Shown: positions 24,701 through 32,796 of the stretch, piece by piece
How the letters are laid out: the number at the start of each line of letters is the position of its first letter
Position numbering within the stretch: the stretch's first letter is position 1
Source of the DNA: Fibrobacter sp. UWH4
GTDB taxonomy: Bacteria > Fibrobacterota > Fibrobacteria > Fibrobacterales > Fibrobacteraceae
DNA length: 64,000 nt
NCBI RefSeq assembly: GCF_900142475.1
Contig: NZ_FRAY01000001.1
Coordinates: forward strand, 1-64,000
Direction of reading: 5' to 3'
Position numbers and translations under genes: made by a program
The notes under the pieces: model-generated
What the model saw: the letters and a program-made list of their open reading frames with translations, nothing else
What the model was told of the DNA's origin: nothing
The model's database searches: none

Positions 24701-26997
24701 ACAGTCACGGTGGTCGCAGCTGAGGAGGTTTTATCATCCTGGTCCTTCACCGTGACTGTAACGGTGTGCAATCCGACTGCGTTGAAGGATATGTCCGCTT
24801 CCTTCACGTCTTTTGCGGGGCAGGCGCTTGCAGAACCGGAGCAGGCCCATTCAATATGGAGCTCGGTAGATGCCTTGCCGAGGTAGGCTTCGACCTTAAA
24901 GTGGACGGGGTCGTTAAGGCTTACGGTGTCGTCGAATGCGGGCTCAGTAAAGATGACTGCCGGATCATCGCCCAGGATACCGAATTTGACCTGCGTCTTG
25001 ACATTGGCTCCGTTGCTCTTGTATTCCGCCGTCATAATATAGTCTTCGCCCGGCTTGGCGCTGGATGCCTCGCTATAGTCGAGGCTGTAGGTCGTGGTAC
25101 CGTCATCGAGGACCTTCGTCTTCTTGGTGGTGGCTCCGTTGCCCACATCCCATGTCCAGATGACGGAGTCCGCTGCCGGGAAGGCGCCAATCACTTTCGC
25201 AGTGAAGTCGAACTTTCCGTCTGTTCCGATGCGGGCGTTCTGGGCCCCGTTCACGTTCAGGGTCATCGAGGTCGCCTTTACGACAATAGTCTGGGTGGGA
25301 AGGGTGGTTGTGTTTCCGGCCTTGTCCTTTGCGGAGTAGTTGAACTGGTGCTCTCCGTCCATCAGGCCCGAAAGGGCGAGCGGACAGTTGAACACGGCGT
25401 TGTCGTCCTTGCTGCAGTTGAGAGTCTGAGCCTTTCCGTCGATAGCGGCGGTGACGGTGTCCAGGAACGATCCCAGGTCTCGGGCGTAAATGGCAAAATT
25501 GTATTCGCGGCTAGTCAGCGTGTCGATGTTTTTCACGAGCAGGACCGGCGCTACCGTGTCCTTCAGCAGCATTTCGTCGTTCATGATGGTGTTGCCCGAT
25601 TCAATGAACAGGTCCTTGAGTGTGGCGGACTTGTATTCCTTGGCGGAATCGGAACTTGCGGTGGCGGTGTAGGCGCCTGCGTCCACCTTCACCGAGTAGT
25701 TACCCTTTTCGTCGGTGTAGGCGTCATAAGTCTTGTTGCCGTTACTGAATTCCACGTGGATTCCCGCATGGTTGCTGCGGGCCTGGTACTTGGCCGTACC
25801 CGAGAAGGTTCCTTGCGTCGAACTCAGGTCGCCGATGTAGAAGTTCCAGGGGCGGCTGGATCCTTCGCCGGTCGAGATACGTTCCATGCGGACGATGTCG
25901 TAACCGTCGGTAACGTACATGTCCCAGTAGATGCGGCCCGTCAGTTGTTTGCTCGGATCGCTAATCAGGGTAATGACGTTCTTGCCTTGCTGGTTGATGG
26001 GTTCGAAAATGTTCGAGGTGAATTCGGCGGCAATCAGGTCGTCCGGCGTGAACGCCTTTTGGGGCGGCTGTCCGTTCTTGGAGACCTGGGCGTAAATGAA
26101 GTATTGCAGGTTCTGCGGGTTGTCGTCGTCTGTACCTTCGTAGAAGAAGTAGAAACGGTCATTGATGTTGTGACGTGCGCCGTCCTGCGGGTAGATAATC
26201 TTGAGTTTCGGGATGCGGTTGAAGTGCAGGTTCACGCTGTCCTTGGTCGTATTGCCATCGTCGTCTGCTACGATGACGTAAATCTTTTGGTTTCCGAGCG
26301 AGTCTATCTTGGCGTCGCTATTCTTGATGGTGAGGTAGAGGGAGTCGTTGTCTTCGAAGGTCTCGTATTTCCAGACCTTGGCGGAATCCTTTCCGCTGGC
26401 ATCCAGGTCGACCTTGATGTTCACGATGGTTCCGAAGGAGTCGCTTGCGAGAATCGGGAAGGTGATGTCGCCGTCGTGCCTGGTCCACAGGGTGTCCTTG
26501 GGAACCGTCAAAAGCGGCTTGGTGTCGATGACCTTGACCCAGGCCTTGCGGGTGGCCGTACCGGAAGTGTCGGTAGCGTTGTTGCCGTCAAAGGCGACAA
26601 ACCTGGGCTCGTAGAGTCCGGGTTTTGCGTATGCCCAGGCTTGGGGCTTGGCGTTGCCGCCGATGATGGTCGTGTCCTTGCCGTTCTTGTCGGTAAGGGT
26701 CCACTGGAAACGGTAAATCTTGTCGACATGGTAGGGGAGGAGGCCTATCATATAGACGGTGTCGTTGACGGTAACCGTAAGCGTGTCGGGTATGGTGTCG
26801 GCTTCCACGACGGCCGTGTTTGCCATGGAGTCGGCGAATGCCTGCGCATCAGGAATGGGCTCGTTAAAGATGAAAACGCGGGAGTGGTTGTTCTTCAGGT
26901 TCACGTTTTCCTTGACGGACGATTCCCTGGAACAGCCGAAAAGGGCTATCATGGCGCTCAGGCCAAGGGTAAAAGACAAAAAATGGGGTACACGCAT
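21703..26997 (-). CDS. Giant multidomain lipoprotein with PKD/Ig-like repeats
   Basis: A 1764-residue exported lipoprotein of unknown role. The signal peptide ends at the lipobox LFGC (Cys22). PKD/Ig-like modules follow, several ending in a calcium-site-like DDDGNT or DNDGNT motif (VADDDGNTTKDSV, VTDDDGNTAKDTV, VTDNDGNTASDT). Near residues 390-475 a carboxypeptidase-regulatory-like domain appears ('AGIHVEFSNGNKTYDAYTDEKGNYSVKVDAG'). The last ~400 residues (from 'PALAIFNDKPVVAYLES') hold repeated 'xxKIYMYDYSGSAW'-like units that look like a beta-propeller. The start has GAGG upstream. It is the first gene of a two-gene unit with the DUF6941-like gene. A scaffold or adhesion role at the surface is inference only. 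Confidence 0.78.
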   Translation of the reverse strand: MRVPHFLSFTLGLSAMIALFGCSRESSVKENVNLKNNHSRVFIFNEPIPDAQAFADSMANTAVVEADTIPDTLTVTVNDTVYMIGLLPYHVDKIYRFQWTLTDKNGKDTTIIGGNAKPQAWAYAKPGLYEPRFVAFDGNNATDTSGTATRKAWVKVIDTKPLLTVPKDTLWTRHDGDITFPILASDSFGTIVNIKVDLDASGKDSAKVWKYETFEDNDSLYLTIKNSDAKIDSLGNQKIYVIVADDDGNTTKDSVNLHFNRIPKLKIIYPQDGARHNINDRFYFFYEGTDDDNPQNLQYFIYAQVSKNGQPPQKAFTPDDLIAAEFTSNIFEPINQQGKNVITLISDPSKQLTGRIYWDMYVTDGYDIVRMERISTGEGSSRPWNFYIGDLSSTQGTFSGTAKYQARSNHAGIHVEFSNGNKTYDAYTDEKGNYSVKVDAGAYTATASSDSAKEYKSATLKDLFIESGNTIMNDEMLLKDTVAPVLLVKNIDTLTSREYNFAIYARDLGSFLDTVTAAIDGKAQTLNCSKDDNAVFNCPLALSGLMDGEHQFNYSAKDKAGNTTTLPTQTIVVKATSMTLNVNGAQNARIGTDGKFDFTAKVIGAFPAADSVIWTWDVGNGATTKKTKVLDDGTTTYSLDYSEASSAKPGEDYIMTAEYKSNGANVKTQVKFGILGDDPAVIFTEPAFDDTVSLNDPVHFKVEAYLGKASTELHIEWACSGSASACPAKDVKEADISFNAVGLHTVTVTVKDQDDKTSSAATTVTVVNDPPSINASTESNSNEYKINSIVTVKASASDKFGTINKIEWGCSNGMVVFDHDTTFSVPQKSVSDIPLKLQLPGAEVTNHRCIFKAIDDDGEEGLDTLLFTTLLDLPTVRLSTKKDTVKINSSQTLKANATDKLGYIAAYDSACSDNLSELKNPSWGPMNGPEAVVRMPSTATNAYYCVVQVTDDDGNTARDTAVYKVIVGLPTVTAFVNYNKVTIKDIVELNANAQDSLGTLVKYEWGCGSASAENIGFTYSSPTTPRTTMNMPSLPQNGYKCIVRVTDDDGNTAKDTVTIDIILAPPTIKVANDNLTVREGYNIALNATASDNNGLPSDPGSIAKREWSCGTPEQIAANLKTVSDFDTVWKAPAAQANFYCIARVTDNDGNTASDTTKISFSTEVPLIWVKDEVIYLNPGDNFELDASVNDVWQGIDWFTWECKEKATGKTMENKVTKYDYAANHQSFRIGKDSTYSEKGKDMVCVISAQETSTKVTFSDSTEVRLMQYHPVGVITAADTVYLWSGDEAADDAALYFYTPEWGGFNSKLGDLGDKNMQDFRWKFSNVDNNFYQGRANGSLDTNIAEFNTAFTRRTTEGSITITLDYRDSSAETVSPGFLSRHRAAEVSRTVYFSKAWKNQGKDTVLAASTVNTSPALAIFNDKPVVAYLESKTSVAAKRFDGTNWNKVGETITLNDSVTQLSVTVHGNALYLAALEKTGKLSVYKSAGATSSFAKLGATFEKISFAKIVSKESDSYPHVVVIASDDQKIYMYDYSGSAWSKNTKFGKFDGNQKYRELDATYNSDGKLIVMGVTTDYTAYYGLYKTDYSLIKWNGFSAYNVSQPKLVCDESTIYMGFLSRDVNTYGPRMGKGTISNNEISWIKTGSTFASTPINEGILAYHLSLAIYNGVIYAAIDDKGKPELSQVHVYRFENNKWLLHGENQLPYFKAVFNETKGYYLRGSFPMLAVDNSGKVYVSMLARENAGGANRNNGPLVMKYVADNWEIK

Positions 26998-27097
26998 AGC
27001 ACATCCTCAATTAAAATCAAGATATTTTTTACACTTTAAATCTATCTTTTTTATTCGTAAAGCGTGTGTGATAAAATGCACCGATGGAGCTTGTTTT

Positions 27098-28000
27098 ATG
27101 GAAGAAATCCCTCTTTGGTATCATCTTGCGGTGTTTTTTGTGCTGGGCGCCTGTGTCGGCAGCTTTTACAACGTGATCGTGTACCGCATGCCGCGCGGAA
27201 TTTCGCTGATCAATCCGCCTTCGCACTGCCCCTTGTGCAAGAAGCATATTCCGCTGTATTACAACCTGCCCATTGTCGGCTGGCTGATTCTGCGCGGAAA
27301 GAGTGCCTGTTGCAAGCAACCGATCAGTATCATCTACCCTATTGGCGAAAGTATTTGCGGCTTGCTCGGTGCGCTGGCCCTTTATGCGGCGACCGGATTC
27401 ACGACGAACTTTACCGCCCCGGTGCAGGGTATGGAAGTGTGGGCCGACGCCCTGGCGCTTTTCTGGCTCCTGCTCGGCATTTATCCGGTGAGCGCGGTTG
27501 ATTTTAAGTACAAGTTAATTCCCGATTCCATTTCGGTGGGCGGCATTGTCGCGGGGCTTGTCATTTCGTTTATTCCGGGGGGCGTCACCCCTGTCGAAAG
27601 CATTGTGGGCGCTGTAGCTGCCGGCGGTGGCCTTTACCTGCTGGGCTTTGTTGCATCGAAGGTGTTGCACAAAGACGCCATGGGTTTTGGCGATGTCAAG
27701 CTCCTCGCTGGTTTCGGAGCCATTATGGGTTTTACCCGTGCGGTCGAAGTGCTGGTGGTCGCCTCGATTCTTGGCATCTTGATTATGGTGCCGTACGCAA
27801 AGATTGCCGAACGCCGTGCCGCTAAAAAGGCTGCTCAAAATAAGGTTTCGCAAAATAAAAAAGCTTCCGCAGACGAGGCGGAAGACGAAGGCGCCGGACA
27901 GATTCCTTTCGGCCCGTTCCTCGCAGTGGCCGCCCCGTTTATGTATCTGTGGGGCGATGCGCTGAAGGACATTTATATGAAATTCGTTCTCGGCGAATAA
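27098..28000 (+). CDS. Type IV prepilin peptidase / methyltransferase (PilD-like)
   Basis: This integral-membrane aspartyl protease removes the leader of type IV pilins and type II secretion pseudopilins and N-methylates the new end. The 300-residue protein has the N-terminal GACVGSFYNVIVYRMPRG segment and a zinc-type Cys cluster, CPLC (44-47) plus CC (71-72), where most homologs have a second CxxC. The A24 domain follows with VDFKYKLIPD (Asp135) and GFGDVK (Asp199), the two catalytic aspartates, amid about seven hydrophobic helices. A Lys/Glu-rich loop near 245-270 is an insertion. The start at 27098 is supported by GGAG about 10 nt upstream. Confidence 0.93.
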   Translation: MEEIPLWYHLAVFFVLGACVGSFYNVIVYRMPRGISLINPPSHCPLCKKHIPLYYNLPIVGWLILRGKSACCKQPISIIYPIGESICGLLGALALYAATGFTTNFTAPVQGMEVWADALALFWLLLGIYPVSAVDFKYKLIPDSISVGGIVAGLVISFIPGGVTPVESIVGAVAAGGGLYLLGFVASKVLHKDAMGFGDVKLLAGFGAIMGFTRAVEVLVVASILGILIMVPYAKIAERRAAKKAAQNKVSQNKKASADEAEDEGAGQIPFGPFLAVAAPFMYLWGDALKDIYMKFVLGE

Positions 28001-28043
28001 GAGCGGCAGCACAGCACGGATTGATTGCTGCTTTTGATGTGAA

Positions 28044-28076
28044 AAATGCTCGCGAAACCGCGAGCATTTCGCTTTA
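28044..28076 (+). terminator. Terminator after the prepilin peptidase gene
   Basis: AAATGCTCGCG (28044-28054) pairs perfectly with CGCGAGCATTT (28059-28069) over an AAAC loop, followed by CGCTTTAATT and TGTTTTT. The strong stem may stop transcription from both convergent genes, though the minus-strand tail is not T-rich. Confidence 0.75.
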
Positions 28077-29654
28077 ATTGTTTTTCTGCATTTCGTAGAA
28101 GGCCTTGAGCCATGCCTTGAGGCGGGTCCAGTCTTTTTCGCCATCCTTTCGAATGTAGCTGCCGAAGGAATGGACGACTAGGTTTTCTAGCGGATAGTCG
28201 CCGACCAGCATTCCAGAGAGACCGTAGAATTCGCTGGAAAGCTTGAGGTCGGTATCGTGGATTGTTTCTCCGTCTATGGCGATGGCGAGGTGTTTCTTGT
28301 GGATGACGAACGAAACGTGGTGCCTTTCGCCGTCAAGGATTTTCGCCTTGCCGTAGATGACGCTGTCTGTCGCGGCGGAATCGAGCCCGCTGTAAATCCT
28401 GGAACAGACGTATTCAGCGTTCCTTTCGCATTGGGCTATTTTGAAACCGGTACTTTCTGAACCCAGGGAAAGAATGCTGTGGCGAGTGCTGTCTTCTGTA
28501 CCCACGGCGTGAATCCAGAATCCGATTGCTAAGCTGGAATCTTCGGAGAATGTTGCCCTGTACAGCGTGTCGCCCGAGGCGAACGAGTCTGAATACTGGA
28601 TGCGGTTTGTGGCTGCCGCGAGGGGGTAGATTTCTCCGTGTACCTTGTAGATGGTGACTGCCGAATCCATGGGCGGAAGCATTACCCAGGTGGTGATGGA
28701 GTCTGCCCCCCTGTAGTTGGAATTGCTCCAGGGAAGGCTGTTTTGACTCTTGTCCATGAAGTCGGATGTGGTCGTGCTCCCGAAGGCGCATACGATGTAG
28801 TCGTCTTGTGTGACGTGCCTTTTGACTGGAATCGGTGCGATTAGCGAATCGAGCGTCTTGTCCTGGAGGCTGTCGAGAAGACTTATGGATGGGAGCGTGA
28901 AGGACCATTCGGAGACAATATCGACGACGGCGTTCTTGTTGGCGGTGCGGTCGTCTCCAGGGAAAACACGCCAGTAGACGGTATCCTTGCGGGCGGCTCC
29001 GTCATGGATAATTTCGACCTGGTCATAGTCTACGTAGGAGTCAGAATATGTTGATGCCGGAATATTCTCGATGCTGATGTATCCGGATTCCTGTGCGGTT
29101 TTGTCGTAGACTCCACAAGACAGGGTGCCCGTGATGCAGACAGAGTCGCCCGGGGCAATCTCGAGTGCCGCTGCGTTCAGCCTGATTTTTGCTGTCTCGT
29201 AAAGGTTGATCTCGAGGTGGGTCTCTACAAACCCGGTGTCGTTCAGCAACTCTTTGGACTCAAGAATTTTGTCGGTGATGATATTGCCAAAGGTGACGGC
29301 GCCGGAAGGATCCATACCCATGGCCACGATGCTAAAATCGCTGTAGGGCACGTTCTTGAAGGTGACTTCGTTGTTCGTGTCGGTGACGGCGGAGTCTATG
29401 ATTTCGCTGCGGTCGTTAGCGGTACGCATCAAGGCGACTCTGGGGCGACTACTGATTTCGGAGGGGGCGCCAACTTCAAGATTCGTGTTGACGCTGATGG
29501 TCAAACTTGCAGTCTGCCCCGATTCTGTTTCGGTAAGCACGCCCGCGGTGCTTGTGCTGTCGCTACAGGCGGTAAGGAGTGAGACTGCCCCTGTAAGCGA
29601 ACAGAATGCCGCTGCGGCGAGGGACGGATAAAATTTGAAAAGTCCTTTATTCAT
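28074..29654 (-). CDS. Predicted lipoprotein with LamG-like C-terminal domain
   Basis: A 526-residue exported lipoprotein; the signal peptide ends at LLTAC (Cys30). Residues about 45-160 look like a carboxypeptidase-regulatory/transthyretin-like fold ('ITISVNTN..', 'VTDTNNEVTFKNVPYSDFSIVAMG'). The last ~190 residues resemble a laminin-G/concanavalin-type beta-sandwich: SIAIGFWIHA-like 'LAIGFWIHAVG', 'GERHHVSFVIHKKHLAIAIDG', 'LVVHSFGSYI'. It starts 10 nt after the TIGR02147 regulator upstream (29665-30489), with which it is surely cotranscribed. No enzymatic motif was found; sugar or surface binding is suggested by fold resemblance only. Confidence 0.75.
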   Translation of the reverse strand: MNKGLFKFYPSLAAAAFCSLTGAVSLLTACSDSTSTAGVLTETESGQTASLTISVNTNLEVGAPSEISSRPRVALMRTANDRSEIIDSAVTDTNNEVTFKNVPYSDFSIVAMGMDPSGAVTFGNIITDKILESKELLNDTGFVETHLEINLYETAKIRLNAAALEIAPGDSVCITGTLSCGVYDKTAQESGYISIENIPASTYSDSYVDYDQVEIIHDGAARKDTVYWRVFPGDDRTANKNAVVDIVSEWSFTLPSISLLDSLQDKTLDSLIAPIPVKRHVTQDDYIVCAFGSTTTSDFMDKSQNSLPWSNSNYRGADSITTWVMLPPMDSAVTIYKVHGEIYPLAAATNRIQYSDSFASGDTLYRATFSEDSSLAIGFWIHAVGTEDSTRHSILSLGSESTGFKIAQCERNAEYVCSRIYSGLDSAATDSVIYGKAKILDGERHHVSFVIHKKHLAIAIDGETIHDTDLKLSSEFYGLSGMLVGDYPLENLVVHSFGSYIRKDGEKDWTRLKAWLKAFYEMQKNN

Positions 29655-29664
29655 CTGTCGCCCC

Positions 29665-30489
29665 CTAGTCTAAATTTGAGAACAGGTGGATGTTCATCTG
29701 GTAAACGCCGTCGGCCTTTTCTTGATCTTCGCCGATGATGCGTCTCGCCTTCGCCTTGAATTCCTGCAGCTCGGCTTCGAGTTTCTTGTACGCCTCGCTC
29801 GAGATACTGAAGGTGAGCGTGCTCATGACGGTCGGCTGCTTGGGTGGCGTCATCAGGGCCTGTTTCGAAAGTTCGAAGCACTGCAGCTGGTATTGTTTGA
29901 TCAGTTCGGCGTTGTTGTAGGGGCCGCTGCTGATACTTTCTTTGGTGGGCTTCCAGAAGCCGTTCTCGTTTTTGCGTGCAAGTCCGAGGCGCTCCAGGAG
30001 TGCAAGCGAGTCCTTGAGCTTTCCGAGTGGCACCTTCGGAAAAATCCGCTTTTGAACCTGGGCCATGTCGTCGCCGACATCCATTGCGTCTAGAATCGCG
30101 AAAAGGGCGCTGTTGTACCAGTGGCTGTAGTATTCGTAGGCGTCTTCGTTTAAGATATGCTGCGGGTTCGGGTGCTGCTTCAAGAGCTCCTGCATCGCCG
30201 CGTTACGGATCGTTTCGTTTTTGGCCTGGTCGAGTTCGACCAGGGTTTCGAAGTACTTGGCCTCTTTCTTGTCAAGTTCCAGAATTTCGATAAATTTTTG
30301 CACCATGCGGGGGCTGACTTTCTTGCCCCTGAGAACATCGGCGAAGTAGCTGCGGCTCTTTTCGAGGCCCAGCAGGTTGCAAATTTCGGTACGGGTAAAG
30401 CCCGGCTCCGCTTTGGCGCGGACCGCCTGGTATTCTTCCAGGAACTTGCGAAAGTGAGTAAACTGATAAATGTCTAAATAGCGATTCAC
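29665..30489 (-). CDS. TIGR02147-family regulator-like protein (first copy)
   Basis: A 274-residue cytoplasmic protein of the TIGR02147/DUF4423 type, a family expanded in Fibrobacter. The N-terminus 'LDIYQFTHFRKFLEEYQ' is followed by a helix-turn-helix-like segment around 30-65 ('FTRTEICNLLGLEKSRSYFADVLRGKK'), and the rest is a helical DUF4423-like domain. The start is GTG at 30489. It is divergent from the metalloprotease gene (228 bp between starts) and is followed 10 nt later by a lipoprotein gene. A transcriptional role is plausible from the helix-turn-helix and its position; the target is unproven. It is paralogous to 32797-33645. Confidence 0.85.
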   Translation of the reverse strand: MNRYLDIYQFTHFRKFLEEYQAVRAKAEPGFTRTEICNLLGLEKSRSYFADVLRGKKVSPRMVQKFIEILELDKKEAKYFETLVELDQAKNETIRNAAMQELLKQHPNPQHILNEDAYEYYSHWYNSALFAILDAMDVGDDMAQVQKRIFPKVPLGKLKDSLALLERLGLARKNENGFWKPTKESISSGPYNNAELIKQYQLQCFELSKQALMTPPKQPTVMSTLTFSISSEAYKKLEAELQEFKAKARRIIGEDQEKADGVYQMNIHLFSNLD

Positions 30490-30532
30490 GGTAACTAATA
30501 TAGATTTTTTATTGGAATTGTGTATGGTAACT
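30490..30532. promoter_or_regulatory. GGTAACT direct repeats in the divergent control region
   Basis: GGTAACT occurs at 30490-30496 and again at 30526-30532, 36 bp apart, in the 227-bp gap between the TIGR02147 gene and the protease gene. The first copy touches the GTG start of the regulator. The rest of the gap is very A/T-rich (runs of T and A near 30611-30660). Confidence 0.4.
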
Positions 30533-30716
30533 CAAAAAAATTTGAGAACATGTAGCGCGGCTCACATTTTTGGGAAAAATCGGGAATTTTTACACCGAAT
30601 TAACGAAAATGAGCATTTTTTTTAGCTTTTTTTGCAAGATGATAACACTTTTTTACTACGGCAAACTGGAAAATTTGGTAAAAAATGGATTATTTTAGAG
30701 ATGAGGATTTTGGGAA

Positions 30717-32747
30717 ATGAAAAAGGTGCTTTTTGTATATATAGTGGCGGCGTGCGCTCTGGTCTCGCAGGTGAGTGCTCGTCCGGCTGCTCCGGGATTC
30801 CAGACTATTTCCAACAAAGACGGTAGCTCCGTTTCGATTCGCCATTTTGGCGATGAACATTACCATTATGCCGAAACATCTGACGGCTACCTGGTTATGG
30901 GCAATGGCGATGGCAGCTATGTGTACGTGGGCGAAGATGGCTTGGCGAGCGACGTTATTGCCAAGAATGTCGCTGATCGCACTCCCGAAGAAAAGACTTT
31001 CTTGAACGGTTTAAACCAGGAGGCGGTTCGTCAGAAGCACCAAGAACTGAATGGGGACCGATTTCCCGAGGAAGAAGGACTGAACGAAAACGAGAATTTT
31101 AGCCATGTTCCCCTGATGTCGTACAATCAGGATGGAGTATCGGCGGTGATGCTCCGTCGTCCGACTTCGGAAAAATGGACGACTGGGGAACGTTGGTTCC
31201 CGGTACTCTTGATAGGGACTACCGATAAAAATTATGGCGATTCGGCGGCGTTCTATGATTTTTTGAATAAGCCGGGCTACAACGTCAACAACAACATCGG
31301 AAGCCTGCGAGATTATTTCTTGTATGTGTCGGATAGCCTATTTTCGCCGCATTTCGACGTGTACCCGATCCAGCTCAATAAGGCGTTGACGGACTATGGC
31401 TCCGGCGACAACTTTAAGGAAGGCCAGTTTACTGCGGAAGGCCTTACGGAGTTGGCGAAACGCGCTGATTTCCAGGCGAACGCAAAAAAATATTGCATGA
31501 AAAATTCTAATGTCGACGGGTTTATATTCCTTTTCCCTGGCATGGAAGAAGACGCTCTCAAGCAGAGTCAAATCTTTTGGGGACACCAGTTCTGGATGCA
31601 GAGCAACGGGTCGTCATCTGGCTGGTATCCGTCGGCATACAAGGCGGGTGGCTATACCTTTGACAAATACTTGTTTATTGCCCAATATGCAGATGGTTCA
31701 AGGAATTCCAAAATCAATAAGATGGGAATTTTTGCCCATGAATTTAGCCATGTAATGGGTTTAAACGATCATTATGGTAAGGATGCGAATAAGCAGCAGG
31801 TTAATGGTCCGGGGGCATACGATATTATGTCGCTTGGCATGTATAACGGAACTTCGTATAACGAAGGCAATGCGCCAATGGGGTATTCCGCGTACGAAAA
31901 AGAAATTATGGGTTGGCTGAAACTGACTGAGTTAGAAGCCGACCAAGTTTACTCCCTCAGAAAATTGAGCGAGATGCAGGCGTATTCTGTCACGAACCCG
32001 AACCAGAATGATGAATATTACATTGTCGAATACCGTCCGGCGGAATCTTACGACTCGTATATAAAGAATTCGATCAGTTGGAACCAACGCGGAAATGGCG
32101 TGTATGTGTGGTATATCGATTACGATAAAACGATTTGTGTGACGAACAATAATGCAAATGGCGATATCAATCACCAACGTGTAGCGCTCAAGTCGGTGCT
32201 TGCGGCTAAAGGTTACTATGTGGACTTTACTTATGTGAATAAGAACGGAACGTCTTCTGTGCCGGGCGTTTACAATATTGTGCTCGATGGCGACGACAGG
32301 GCGTGCTTTACGACTTCGCAGGAAATCTCTTTGACGGCATGTCCCGAAGAATCAAGTTCTTCTGTCGCAAGTTCCAGCAGCGAGGTTAATAGTTCCGGCA
32401 CCGAGGTCGAAAGTTCTAGCAGCGAGGAATCGAGTTCTAGTCAGGTCGAGGCGGGATCTTCTTCTAGTGAAATGCTGGAATCCAGCTCGTCCGAGACGAT
32501 GGGCTTTGCCGCAAATGTCGGCGCTGCGCCGCAAGTCCAGATGGTTCTTGACGGCGACTTGCTCTACGTGCAGACCGAAGTGGCTGGCCTCAAGGAATTG
32601 CGGCTGTTCGATCTGCAGGGACATCTGCTCCATTCGGAAAAATTTTCCGGGAATTCGACTAGTCTTGAAATTGGAAAATTCAGCCACGGAAAATATATCG
32701 TGCGGCTGAGCGTGGGTAACAAGCTTGTTGCCGTGAAAAGAATCTAA
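30717..32747 (+). CDS. Secreted M6-type (InhA-like) zinc metalloprotease
   Basis: An exported 676-residue metalloprotease. A signal peptide (MKKVLFVYIVAACALVSQVSA) is followed by a propeptide-like N-terminal region (DEHYHYAETSDGYLV, conserved in M6 enzymes). The catalytic domain carries zinc motif HEFSHVMGLNDHY, with His341, Glu342, His345 and Asp351, the metzincin-like HExxHxxGxxD of family M6. Downstream are 'YDIMSLGMYNG' (Met-turn) and a beta-rich region, then a Ser-rich linker (SSSSVASSSSEV...) near 545-595 and a C-terminal strand (GKYIVRLSVGNKLVAVKRI) like type IX sorting ends. It is divergent from a TIGR02147 regulator. Substrate unknown; proteolysis of plant or rumen proteins is inference. 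Confidence 0.9.
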   Translation: MKKVLFVYIVAACALVSQVSARPAAPGFQTISNKDGSSVSIRHFGDEHYHYAETSDGYLVMGNGDGSYVYVGEDGLASDVIAKNVADRTPEEKTFLNGLNQEAVRQKHQELNGDRFPEEEGLNENENFSHVPLMSYNQDGVSAVMLRRPTSEKWTTGERWFPVLLIGTTDKNYGDSAAFYDFLNKPGYNVNNNIGSLRDYFLYVSDSLFSPHFDVYPIQLNKALTDYGSGDNFKEGQFTAEGLTELAKRADFQANAKKYCMKNSNVDGFIFLFPGMEEDALKQSQIFWGHQFWMQSNGSSSGWYPSAYKAGGYTFDKYLFIAQYADGSRNSKINKMGIFAHEFSHVMGLNDHYGKDANKQQVNGPGAYDIMSLGMYNGTSYNEGNAPMGYSAYEKEIMGWLKLTELEADQVYSLRKLSEMQAYSVTNPNQNDEYYIVEYRPAESYDSYIKNSISWNQRGNGVYVWYIDYDKTICVTNNNANGDINHQRVALKSVLAAKGYYVDFTYVNKNGTSSVPGVYNIVLDGDDRACFTTSQEISLTACPEESSSSVASSSSEVNSSGTEVESSSSEESSSSQVEAGSSSSEMLESSSSETMGFAANVGAAPQVQMVLDGDLLYVQTEVAGLKELRLFDLQGHLLHSEKFSGNSTSLEIGKFSHGKYIVRLSVGNKLVAVKRI

Positions 32748-32796
32748 TAAACGGAAGAGAATGCCCCTGCATATTTGCGAAGAGCAGTGTGGCGAT

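Noticed and set aside
24766-27039. A 757-codon plus-strand open frame opposite the giant lipoprotein.
   Set aside because: Antisense shadow of the lipoprotein, which has a signal peptide, lipobox and recognisable repeats.
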